NCBI GenBank assembly: GCA_040752675.1 | Contig: JBFMGF010000102.1 | Span: forward strand, 1-55,255 | Length of the DNA stretch: 55,255 nt | From: Acidobacteriota bacterium | GTDB taxonomy: Bacteria > Acidobacteriota > Polarisedimenticolia > JBFMGF01 | Direction of reading: 5' to 3' | Shown: positions 23,807 to 31,653 of the stretch, one piece after another | Numbering within the stretch: the first letter of the stretch is position 1 | Layout of the letters: each line of letters begins with the position of its first letter | Made by a program: the position numbers and the translations under genes | Notes under the pieces: generated by a model | What the model saw: the letters and a program-made list of their open reading frames with translations, nothing else | The model's database searches: none | Told to the model about the DNA's origin: nothing

Positions 23807-23877
23807 TGCAAAATAATATTATCACCTTTTCCCTTTGTGGACATACAAGGATTGCTCGAAAATGAATTGAAGGGAGT

Positions 23878-24984
23878 TCACAGGGAGGCGGCGATTCTGT
23901 GGAATCTTCTTCGAATGGCGTTCATGTTGAACTCCCTGTAAACAGGATGGGTTCTGTTGGTGAGGAGGATGTAGGTTCTCTTTCTATCGGGATCAATCCA
24001 CAGTGATACTCCGGTGAAACCGGTATGACCGATGGAGGAATCGGATAGATATGGTCCCGCTGAACTTTCCTTCGAGGAAGCCATCTGCCATCCGGGAGTA
24101 CGATCCTCGTTCAATCCTTCCGTGAGATTTTTCAGGAAGAAGTTCCGCTCGGACCGGTCCAAGATGCCTCTGCCAAATCCAAGGAATTCTTTCGAGAGCA
24201 CGAAGAGTTCTTCCACGGTGGAGAAAAGTCCTGCGTTACCGGCAATCCCTCCCAACGTGAACGAGCTGTGGTCGTGGGATTCTCCCCAGATCACTTTCTT
24301 CCTCCAACCTGCATACCTCGCCGCCTCCTTTTTCTCCATGCCAGAAGCAAGTCTTTTCTCGAATTGATTCCCTCTCTCTGATGCCGCTATTCTTCTTAAC
24401 TTTCCGGTAGGGGGATTGAAGCCTGTCTCTTTTAACTTAAGGGGGGTCGTGACGAGGTCTCTGAAGAGTTTATTAATCCTCTCCCCCGCCGCTCTTTTGA
24501 TGATCTCAGCGGCGACGATGTACGCGGGGCAGCCATAGAGAACCCATTCTCCGGGAGTGAATTTCAGATCGATCCGGCTCAGATATGTGATGCGGGATTC
24601 CAGGTCATCTCCATGAAGGTAAAGGGGAAGCCACCTCGGAAGTCCCGACATATGTGCGAGAAGGTGAATTATCTTTATCCTTTTTTTCTGTCCTTCCTTG
24701 AACCGGGGGAGGAATTTATGAATGCCATCGTTGAGATTGAAGATGCGGTGCCCAGCTAGGATAACGGCCAGGAGGGCCGTGCAGAGCGGCTTGGTGAGAG
24801 AGGCAATGTCGAAGATCGTCCGCTCGCACATCTCAATCTTGATCGGTTCCAGGACTGAATAGCCCAGCGCGCCCATGGCGATTATTCTATCCCTTTCGCC
24901 GACAAGATAGACGGCGCCAGGAAAGCGCCTCTCCGCGATGCAGATTTTCAGGAACTCTTCGATCGTTTCATGCCTCAGGTCCAT
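23878..24984 (-). CDS. Serine hydrolase, beta-lactamase class C family
   Basis: A 368-residue protein of the penicillin-binding/class C beta-lactamase fold. Motif 1 is SLTK (S62-K65), and HMSGLP follows at 111-116. The usual YxN motif is YGC (Y150-C152), and the third motif position has GHTGFTG. The asparagine-to-cysteine change is unusual for peptidases and beta-lactamases and fits an esterase-like or divergent member. There is no signal peptide at the start (MDLRHETIEE), so it seems cytoplasmic unless a longer start exists. It directly follows the Gfo/Idh/MocA gene (six bases) at the end of the lipid A gene run. Substrate unknown; a link to cell wall or lipid turnover is inferred from position only. 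Confidence 0.8.
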   Translation of the reverse strand: MDLRHETIEEFLKICIAERRFPGAVYLVGERDRIIAMGALGYSVLEPIKIEMCERTIFDIASLTKPLCTALLAVILAGHRIFNLNDGIHKFLPRFKEGQKKRIKIIHLLAHMSGLPRWLPLYLHGDDLESRITYLSRIDLKFTPGEWVLYGCPAYIVAAEIIKRAAGERINKLFRDLVTTPLKLKETGFNPPTGKLRRIAASERGNQFEKRLASGMEKKEAARYAGWRKKVIWGESHDHSSFTLGGIAGNAGLFSTVEELFVLSKEFLGFGRGILDRSERNFFLKNLTEGLNEDRTPGWQMASSKESSAGPYLSDSSIGHTGFTGVSLWIDPDRKRTYILLTNRTHPVYREFNMNAIRRRFHRIAASL

Positions 24985-24990
24985 AGCCTT

Positions 24991-25911
24991 TTATCCTTTC
25001 ATCCCTTCGAGGATCCTGAAGGCAAGTGAAAGGGCCATCACCCCATCTTCTCCGGGAATCTCCGCAGGCTTTCCCTCCCTGATGGAGGTCAAGAATGAGA
25101 CGATCTCTCTCTTCAAGGGTTCATCCTTCTCCACCGCAAGATCTTCAATCTTGATCTGCGGCGTTTCAGATTCACCGCGGACCAGATGATAATACTGTGC
25201 CTCCTGGGCGGCGCAATCTATGGAGATGTAGCTCTCCGGTTGGAAGATCCTGATCTTTCGCACTTTATCCTTGCTGATCCTGCTCGCCGTGATGTTGGCC
25301 ACGCATCCTCTCTTGAATCTGATCCGGGCATTGGCGATGTCGATCTTATCCGTGAGCGCCCTCACGCCGATGGAGTCAACCGATTCGATCTCGTCGCGGA
25401 CCATGTTCAGGATGATATCAAGGTCATGGATCATCAGATCGAGGACGACGTCGATGTCGGTGCTCCTTCTAGAAAAAGTACCCAGCCTGTGGGTCTCAAT
25501 GAATCCTGGATCCGCGATCTTCTTCCGGGCTTCCTGGACGACCGGGTTGAAACGTTCCGTGTGACCGACGAAGAGGACTCTGTTTTTCCTTCGGGCCAGA
25601 TCTATAAGAATCTGCGCCTCCTCAATCGTGGCGGCCATCGGCTTCTCCACGAGGATATGGCAATCGTTGTTCAGAAATGCCGAAGCTACCATGAAATGGT
25701 CGATCGTGGGGACGGCAATGCTGACGGCATCGACTCTGCCAAAGAGATCTCCGAAGTCCAGGGATTTCACACCATACTTTTCTGCGACATCTTTCGCCCG
25801 TTCTCTGTTGACATCCACTACGCCGACGAGCCTGCAGCCATGGAGAGACGAATAGATCCTCGCGTGATGCTGACCCAGATGCCCTACTCCGATGACGGCC
25901 ACTCTTACCAT
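24991..25911 (-). CDS. Gfo/Idh/MocA family oxidoreductase
   Basis: NAD(P)-dependent oxidoreductase of 306 residues. The N-terminal Rossmann motif is VIGVGHLGQHHARIY (6-20), the acidic VVDVNRERA fixes the cofactor ribose, and the family motif VEKPMAATIEEA carries the catalytic lysine of EKP. The C-terminal domain contains IDVVLDLMIHDLDIIL with the conserved HD pair. Members of this family are often placed beside lpxA in diderm bacteria, where some modify UDP-GlcNAc for lipid A with amide links (the GnnA/GnnB route). No GnnB-type aminotransferase is present here, so that role is only a possibility. The gene lies 140 bases after lpxA, same strand. Confidence 0.88.
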   Translation of the reverse strand: MVRVAVIGVGHLGQHHARIYSSLHGCRLVGVVDVNRERAKDVAEKYGVKSLDFGDLFGRVDAVSIAVPTIDHFMVASAFLNNDCHILVEKPMAATIEEAQILIDLARRKNRVLFVGHTERFNPVVQEARKKIADPGFIETHRLGTFSRRSTDIDVVLDLMIHDLDIILNMVRDEIESVDSIGVRALTDKIDIANARIRFKRGCVANITASRISKDKVRKIRIFQPESYISIDCAAQEAQYYHLVRGESETPQIKIEDLAVEKDEPLKREIVSFLTSIREGKPAEIPGEDGVMALSLAFRILEGMKG

Positions 25912-26051
25912 TTCTCACTCCTTAATCGACGATCCACTTAAACTTCAATAGTCTGATTCCTCGCTTTTAGATGCTGTATAGATGGGATCTTTCGCCACAA
26001 GTTGATGAAGCATGGATGGAAGATCGCCTCCGACGGCGGTGTGTCCCTCCT

Positions 26052-26837
26052 TCAGCGGATGACGCCCCGTCTGGAGGCCCTGATGAACTGACAGAAATAT
26101 CTGACCTCCTCGAAACTTCCGAACTCAGACTCCGCTTTCGCCAGAGCATCCTTGAGAAGCATCTTCGATCTGAAGATGGTCATATATGCGCTCTTTATCG
26201 CCTCGATGGGCTCCTTTTGGAAGCCTCTTCTCTGAAGCCCGATGACGTTGATTCCATAGGATTTTGCCCTGTTCCCCACGGTCAGCACGTAGGGAAGGGC
26301 ATCTTGTGTGATGACAGAATATCCTCCGATGAAGGCGTATTTTCCGATGCGGCAGAACTGATGGACTCCCGAGAAGGCGCCGATGGTCGAGAAATCTTCT
26401 ACCTCGACATGACCGGCGAGGGTCGCCGCATTGGCGAAGATCGTTCCGTTCCCGATGTGGCAGTCATGGGCGATGTGACTGTATGCCATGAAAAAGTTGC
26501 TATCGCCGATCGTTGTGATCCCGCCACCTCCTGCCGTCCCCAGATTCACCGTGATGAACTCCCGGAAAGTATTGTTCTTTCCGATCCTCAATTTAGTCTT
26601 CTCTCCTTTGAACTTAAGATCCTGCGGATAGGTTCCGATTGAAGAGAAAGGAAAGATGCTGCAGTTTTCCCCGATCTCTGTGTCTCCATCGATGAATGCG
26701 TGTGCTCCAATCCGACAATTCTCAGCGATCTTCACATTGTCGCCGATGACTGCATATGGAGCGATGGAGACACCGGAAGCGATCTGCGCTTTTGGACTGA
26801 CTGTTGCCCTCGAATCTATGAACGTTGTGTTGCTCAT
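26052..26837 (-). CDS. lpxA: UDP-N-acetylglucosamine acyltransferase
   Basis: First enzyme of lipid A synthesis: moves a 3-hydroxyacyl chain from ACP to the 3-position of UDP-GlcNAc. The first 190 residues are a left-handed beta-helix of hexapeptides (IGDNVKIAENCRIGAHAFI). The catalytic histidine lies in SHIAHDCHIGN (H124, equivalent to E. coli His125). The helical C-terminal domain begins at GINVIGLQRRGF. Length 261 is normal. It belongs to the bamA-skp-lpxD-fabZ-lpxA run; lpxI/lpxH and lpxB, often next, are missing from this place. The 79 bases upstream lie between fabZ and lpxA. Confidence 0.95.
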   Translation of the reverse strand: MSNTTFIDSRATVSPKAQIASGVSIAPYAVIGDNVKIAENCRIGAHAFIDGDTEIGENCSIFPFSSIGTYPQDLKFKGEKTKLRIGKNNTFREFITVNLGTAGGGGITTIGDSNFFMAYSHIAHDCHIGNGTIFANAATLAGHVEVEDFSTIGAFSGVHQFCRIGKYAFIGGYSVITQDALPYVLTVGNRAKSYGINVIGLQRRGFQKEPIEAIKSAYMTIFRSKMLLKDALAKAESEFGSFEEVRYFCQFIRASRRGVIR

Positions 26838-26915
26838 CGTTATGGCTCTTCGTCTATTTTCATCGACTGATCTTCATCGAATTAAAATCTAAGAGATGGG
26901 GCAAGCGCGATTTTT

Positions 26916-27347
26916 TTATCTGTCGACCATGGCCGACGTGATCTCAGCCTCGGCTACTATGCTTTCGTCAACCTTCGCCACTGCTTTGAGCTTGCATGTC
27001 CATGAACGGAGGTTCAGGACTTCAACCTCCAGCCTGAGAGTATCTCCGGGGATGACGGGCTTGCGGAACTTGGCATTGTTGATGGACATGAAATAGATGA
27101 GCTTCTTTTCCCTCTCCTGAACGGAATGGAGGAGAAGAACGCCTCCCGTCTGCGCCATGGCTTCTATGATCAGGACACCGGGCATGATGGGATTCCCTGG
27201 AAAATGTCCCTGGAAGAACGGCTCGTTAACCGTCACGTTTTTGATCCCGACGATCCTTCTGTTCTCTTCCAATTCGATGATTCTATCCACCAGCAGCATG
27301 GGATATCTATGCGGAATGATGGACATAATCTGTTTAATATCAAACAT
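26916..27347 (-). CDS. fabZ: 3-hydroxyacyl-[ACP] dehydratase FabZ
   Basis: Hot-dog-fold dehydratase of type II fatty acid synthesis that removes water from 3-hydroxyacyl-ACP. It competes with LpxA/LpxD for that precursor, so it helps balance phospholipid and lipid A. Motifs: IIPHRYPMLLVDRI at the start, GHFPGNPIMPGVLIIEAMAQ with catalytic H48 and E62. The ATG at 27347 shares its first base with the TAA stop of lpxD (TAATG), and GGGGAGGGG precedes it, giving 143 residues, the usual length. Coupled translation with lpxD is very likely. Confidence 0.96.
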   Translation of the reverse strand: MFDIKQIMSIIPHRYPMLLVDRIIELEENRRIVGIKNVTVNEPFFQGHFPGNPIMPGVLIIEAMAQTGGVLLLHSVQEREKKLIYFMSINNAKFRKPVIPGDTLRLEVEVLNLRSWTCKLKAVAKVDESIVAEAEITSAMVDR

Positions 27348-28390
27348 TACCCCTCCCCGCGTAATTTTTTCTCGAGCCAATCTATCCGCTCACGCAACTT
27401 CACGATTTCGTTGCGGAATTCAGGGAGCCTCTCAAAGGTAATCTGTGATCTCTTCCACCGCATGTTATCGATGGCAGGATAGCCGGCCACATAAGCCTTA
27501 GGCGGAATATCCTCGAAAACGGCTGATTTTGCGGCGATGATGGCTCCATCCCCAATCTTCAGGTGGCCCGCCGCTCCCGACTGTCCAGCGAAAATGACCC
27601 CCTTCCCGATCTCAGTGCTTCCCGATATCCCCACCTGGGCGACTATCAGTGAATCTTCCCCGATGACAACATTATGAGCGATCTGTACCAAGTTATCGAT
27701 CTTTGTCCCTCTGCGGATGACAGTATCTCCCATGGTGCCCCGATCGATGGAACAGTTGGAGCCGATCTCGACATCATCCTCGATGACGACTCCTCCGACC
27801 TGGGGGATCTTGTGGTGTTTCCCTCGATCCGTGGCAAACCCATATCCATCGCTTCCCACTACCGTCCCGCTGTGGATGATGACGCGGGAACCTATCTTCG
27901 ATTTCCGGTAGATGGAGACATTGGCGTATATGATAGTTTCGGCTCCGATGAAACAGTCATCTGCAACGTGGACTCCAGGAAAAAGCCTGACCCTGTCCGC
28001 GATCACGCAGTTATCCCCGATGGTGACTAAAGGAGCAATCGAGATTTCCTTACCCAGATTGCAGCCCTTTCCGTACCTTGCGTCGGGGCTGATACCTGTC
28101 GGTATATGCTCTTCGGCATGGAACATTTCCAGGACGATGGCGAATGCAAGATAGGGGTTCTCGACCCGGATGAGGCTTTTTCCTTCCAGGACCATGTCCC
28201 GGGAGACGATGATGGCGGAAGCTTCTGTCGTCCTTGCTTTATCCTTGTATCTTGGATTGGACAGGAAGGAGATGAAGCCATCGCGCGCCGTCTCGAGCGG
28301 CATGACCCCTTTGATGATCAATGCCGGATCGCCTGCGACATCGCCTCTCACCCTATCGGCGATCTCCTTCAGGGTCCATTCCTTTCCCAC
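27347..28390 (-). CDS. lpxD: UDP-3-O-(3-hydroxyacyl)glucosamine N-acyltransferase
   Basis: Third step of lipid A synthesis, adding the N-linked 3-hydroxyacyl chain. The N-terminal uridine-binding domain (1-100, with FLSNPRYKD) precedes a left-handed beta-helix of hexapeptide repeats (about 105-305); the catalytic histidine is in VQIAHNVVIG. A C-terminal helix (RLPEFRNEIVKLRERIDWLEKKL) is the usual trimer or ACP-contacting helix. Length 347 matches the family. The stop overlaps the fabZ start. Confidence 0.96.
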   Translation of the reverse strand: MGKEWTLKEIADRVRGDVAGDPALIIKGVMPLETARDGFISFLSNPRYKDKARTTEASAIIVSRDMVLEGKSLIRVENPYLAFAIVLEMFHAEEHIPTGISPDARYGKGCNLGKEISIAPLVTIGDNCVIADRVRLFPGVHVADDCFIGAETIIYANVSIYRKSKIGSRVIIHSGTVVGSDGYGFATDRGKHHKIPQVGGVVIEDDVEIGSNCSIDRGTMGDTVIRRGTKIDNLVQIAHNVVIGEDSLIVAQVGISGSTEIGKGVIFAGQSGAAGHLKIGDGAIIAAKSAVFEDIPPKAYVAGYPAIDNMRWKRSQITFERLPEFRNEIVKLRERIDWLEKKLRGEG

Positions 28391-28399
28391 AGCGTTCTC

Positions 28400-28990
28400 C
28401 TATTTTCCCCCCTGAGATTTGGGCTGCTGTTGCGGAGGCGTCTGCTGCGGCTGTTTCTGCTTTTCCAGGTAGGATTGATTGAACTTCTCTATGACCCGAT
28501 TCGTGATATCAACAGCGCCGGAATAATAGATGCACTGGATCTTCTCGAAGATCAACGCAAAACCATGTTCTCTCCCTATTTCCTCGACAATCCGGATCAG
28601 TTCATCCTGAAATTTCTTCTGGGCTTCCAGAAGCTCGTTCTGGAACTCCCTGCTGGCATCGTCTCTCAACCTTTGAAGTTCGACATTCTTCTTCTGAATC
28701 TCCTTGAGCATCGTCTCTCTCTTTTCTGCACTAAGAGAGATCTCCTGGGCCGAGAGCTGGCTCTGCAGATCGCCGATCGCTTTCTGCTTGGCTTCGATCT
28801 CTGCGAGTTTGGCATTCCTTGTCCTCTCCAGCTCCTGCGCGTACTTCTTGCCTTCCTCCGTTTCCTCGCTCACTCTTTGAGAGTCGAAGACCCCGATCTT
28901 GACCTGAGAAAAGACCGGAGTTCCCAGAATGAATAAGAGTATCAGTCCCAATACCAACCATTTTCCTCTCACGTTAAAATCTCCTTTCAT
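28400..28990 (-). CDS. skp: OmpH/Skp family periplasmic chaperone
   Basis: Small periplasmic chaperone that holds unfolded outer-membrane proteins on their way to BamA. A signal peptide covers about residues 8-29 (WLVLGLILLFILGTPVFS), followed by the family start VKIGVFDSQRV and a long charged coiled-coil tentacle region (about 42-150). The C-terminal strand with ALIFEKIQCIYYSGAVDITN closes the trimer body. The last 25 residues are Gln/Pro-rich, an extra tail beyond typical Skp. Located between bamA and lpxD, the classic order. Confidence 0.92.
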   Translation of the reverse strand: MKGDFNVRGKWLVLGLILLFILGTPVFSQVKIGVFDSQRVSEETEEGKKYAQELERTRNAKLAEIEAKQKAIGDLQSQLSAQEISLSAEKRETMLKEIQKKNVELQRLRDDASREFQNELLEAQKKFQDELIRIVEEIGREHGFALIFEKIQCIYYSGAVDITNRVIEKFNQSYLEKQKQPQQTPPQQQPKSQGGK

Positions 28991-29034
28991 TGATATATCG
29001 CTTTTTCCTTTTGTTCAAAGATTATAGCAGAAAG

Positions 29035-31575
29035 CTAGAAGCTTGTTCCGATGGAAAACTGGAACCGATTGATCTCATCGTAGGGTTGCTCGTTGATCGG
29101 GATCCCGTAGATGAGCCGGAGGGGGACCTGGAACATGGGGATGTAGAACCGCAACTCAATCCCGGCGGACATCCTCATATCGGAAAATGATATCCTCTGG
29201 CCGTTATCGAAGGAGTTCCCCGCATCATAGAAAAAGACTAAAGAGACCGGTTCGGAAATGGGGATGACATACTCGAGCTGCACCAGGAGGTACTTGTTCC
29301 CCCCCACATAGACCTCCATCTCATAGCTGCTTTCCTCACCCGTGATCGGATCTTTATAGGGAAACGTCATTTTTCTTATGGGAGAGATGGAACGCGTTTC
29401 ATAGATCCTCGGCCCCAGATAGTCTCCGCCGAGGAAGAAGCGCTCAAATCGGGGAACACCGTCAACAAAACCTGCAAGATCCATCTCGCCGAAGGGACCG
29501 ATGTAAGCTCCTTCGGCATGTATCCCGAAGAAAGTCTTCTTGATGAAGCGGAGATAGTATGTCGATTCAAGCCGCGGCTTATAGAAATTCACATCCCCTC
29601 CCAGGAAGCCTCCCGCGAGCTCTCCAGTCAACCCGACGAGAAAGCCACGGCTCGGTTTGAACGGGTTGTTGACGGTATCGTAGTAAACGGAAGGGGTGAG
29701 GCTGCTGATCCTCGTTTCCTGGATGTTCCCGTAAATGTCATCAGATTCGACATCCTCGAAGTTGTAATCCAGCCTGATCTTTGTAAAGTAACCGAATTGC
29801 CTGCCGAGGATGATCCCCCCACCCTGCCCGGTCCTCTTCAGATTCCTTCCAAAATCGATCTGTGTGTGATAGATGTTGAAACCGAGAGTGTATGGCTTTC
29901 CGAACAGCCACGGCTCTATGAAAGATAGCGAATACCTGTTGCTCCTTCCACCGATCTGAAGTGATATGGAGAAGACCTCTCCTCTCCCGAGGAAATTTTT
30001 CGTGGAATAAGATCCGGCAAAGAATGCCCCTTCGAGGCCGCTGTAACCTCCTCCTACCTGAATCTCATTCCTGCCACGTTCTTCCCCTTTAATCTTTATT
30101 CTGACCCGGTTCTCTCCAGGAATCGGTTCGATTACAGGTTCCTCGGTAAGCGCAAAGTAGCCGAGCTGGTTGAGCTTCACCAAGCTCAGGTTCATCTTCT
30201 TCCTGTTGAAGAGATCCCCTTCATTCAGCCTCATCTCTCTCCTCAGAACACTGTCGTTGGTCACATTGTTCCCGAAGTACTCCACCTTCTCGATATAGTA
30301 TTGCTGGTCCTCGTCGATCTGAATCAGGACATCCGCGATGTTTCCCTCTCTCCTCGTCTTCTGCTGGTTCACCGAGGCATAGGGATATCCCTTCTCTCCG
30401 TAGTCCGCCGTGATGACCTCGACGGCCACCTTCAGAAGCCCCTCGTTGAGGATGTCTCCCTTCTTCAGGGGAACCCTCTTCCTGATATGTTCCTCGGTGA
30501 AGACCGTGTTTCCGGTAATGCTGACGTCACCCAAGGTGTAGCGAGACCCTTCCGTCACCGGGATCGTGAGATAGACCCACTTTTTGACCTCCCCGACCTC
30601 TTCCCTCCTCCTTTGCAGCTTATCCGTCTTCTTCTTGAGATCGGTGCGCAGCCTCTCGATCTTTTTCTTTCGCTTCTTCTCTGCCCTCCTGTCCGTTTCC
30701 TTCTTCTCTTCCATGGCCTTCATCTTGCTCTCGAGCTCTGTGATCTTCTTTGTTCTTTTCTCTTCCTTCTCAGGCTTTAGAGGTTTCTCCTTTTTCTTCT
30801 CTTCCCTCACCTCGACGATGGGGGTGCCGAGCTTGATATCCATGTAGCCATCGTTGAGGTATATGTCACGGACGGTACCTATGTCCATTTCATACTTTGA
30901 TGGATGATAGAGATCTTTCTTGGTGAGGAACGACAGGAACCAGTGTTCCCTCGTGTACTTCATTGTATTCTTGAGCTTTCTGCCCCGGAATACCTTGTTG
31001 CCAACGAAATCAATCTTCTTGATCCTCGTCTTGCTGCCGCGCTTGATTTTGAAATGGACAGTTCGAGTCGTTGCTGTGATAGGATTGATTTCCGCCTTGA
31101 CCACTGCATCCAGATATCCTTTGGCCCCCAGGAGTTCCTTGATCGTCTCCTCGACCTTCCAGATGGTCTTCATATCGAGAGGAACATTGGTCTTGAAGCT
31201 GATTCCCCTCTCCTTCAAACGGTCTTCAATCTCTGTGCGCGTGATGGTCTTGACTTCGTCATACTCGATCCCGGTGATCTTGGCTCTCTCTTTGATCCTG
31301 AACCGAATGATCTTTCCCTTCTCACCATCCTCGGATTCGACCGAGAGATCGCTGAAATAGCCGGAATCCCAGAGTTTCTTATACTCCTTCTTGATCCTAT
31401 CTTCGTCGTAAGGGTCACCTTCCTTCAGAGTCAGTAGATGAAAGAATGCATCCTTCGTGAAGTATGTGTTCCCCGTCAGCTCAATCTTCTCGATGATCTC
31501 CTGCGCAGAAAATGCCATGACGGGGAATATGACAAGAGTGCAGGCGAAAATTATGGGACTTATGGGCTTACGCAT
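29035..31575 (-). CDS. bamA: Outer membrane protein assembly factor BamA with charged insertion
   Basis: Essential outer-membrane insertase for beta-barrel proteins. From the ATG at 31575 it has a signal peptide (RKPISPIIFACTLVIFPVMAFSA), POTRA domains (about 25-480) and a C-terminal 16-strand barrel ending in FQFSIGTSF, with the terminal phenylalanine required for insertion. GYSGLEGAFFAGSYSTKNFLG and the loop VPRFERFFLGGDYLGPRIYE are BamA hallmarks. Odd: residues about 257-332 (genome positions about 30580-30810) are an insertion of nearly pure Lys/Glu/Arg, predicted as a coiled coil, placed inside what should be POTRA 3, just before WVYLTIPVTEGSRYTLG. This makes the protein about 846 residues, longer than the usual 760-810. 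It leads the bamA-skp-lpxD-fabZ-lpxA run. Confidence 0.95.
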   Translation of the reverse strand: MRKPISPIIFACTLVIFPVMAFSAQEIIEKIELTGNTYFTKDAFFHLLTLKEGDPYDEDRIKKEYKKLWDSGYFSDLSVESEDGEKGKIIRFRIKERAKITGIEYDEVKTITRTEIEDRLKERGISFKTNVPLDMKTIWKVEETIKELLGAKGYLDAVVKAEINPITATTRTVHFKIKRGSKTRIKKIDFVGNKVFRGRKLKNTMKYTREHWFLSFLTKKDLYHPSKYEMDIGTVRDIYLNDGYMDIKLGTPIVEVREEKKKEKPLKPEKEEKRTKKITELESKMKAMEEKKETDRRAEKKRKKKIERLRTDLKKKTDKLQRRREEVGEVKKWVYLTIPVTEGSRYTLGDVSITGNTVFTEEHIRKRVPLKKGDILNEGLLKVAVEVITADYGEKGYPYASVNQQKTRREGNIADVLIQIDEDQQYYIEKVEYFGNNVTNDSVLRREMRLNEGDLFNRKKMNLSLVKLNQLGYFALTEEPVIEPIPGENRVRIKIKGEERGRNEIQVGGGYSGLEGAFFAGSYSTKNFLGRGEVFSISLQIGGRSNRYSLSFIEPWLFGKPYTLGFNIYHTQIDFGRNLKRTGQGGGIILGRQFGYFTKIRLDYNFEDVESDDIYGNIQETRISSLTPSVYYDTVNNPFKPSRGFLVGLTGELAGGFLGGDVNFYKPRLESTYYLRFIKKTFFGIHAEGAYIGPFGEMDLAGFVDGVPRFERFFLGGDYLGPRIYETRSISPIRKMTFPYKDPITGEESSYEMEVYVGGNKYLLVQLEYVIPISEPVSLVFFYDAGNSFDNGQRISFSDMRMSAGIELRFYIPMFQVPLRLIYGIPINEQPYDEINRFQFSIGTSF

Positions 31576-31653
31576 TACCTTCTTTTCGTGGAACTGAAGC
31601 GAAGATGATTCATGTCGCAACTATTTTACATGAAAAATCCCGCCAGGCAAGTT

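Noticed and set aside
25186-25941. Open frame of 251 codons opposite the Gfo/Idh/MocA gene
   Set aside because: No motif or ribosome site; the opposite frame is a clear oxidoreductase.
28106-28936. Open frame of 276 codons opposite lpxD and skp
   Set aside because: It runs across two real genes on the other strand and shows no family features.
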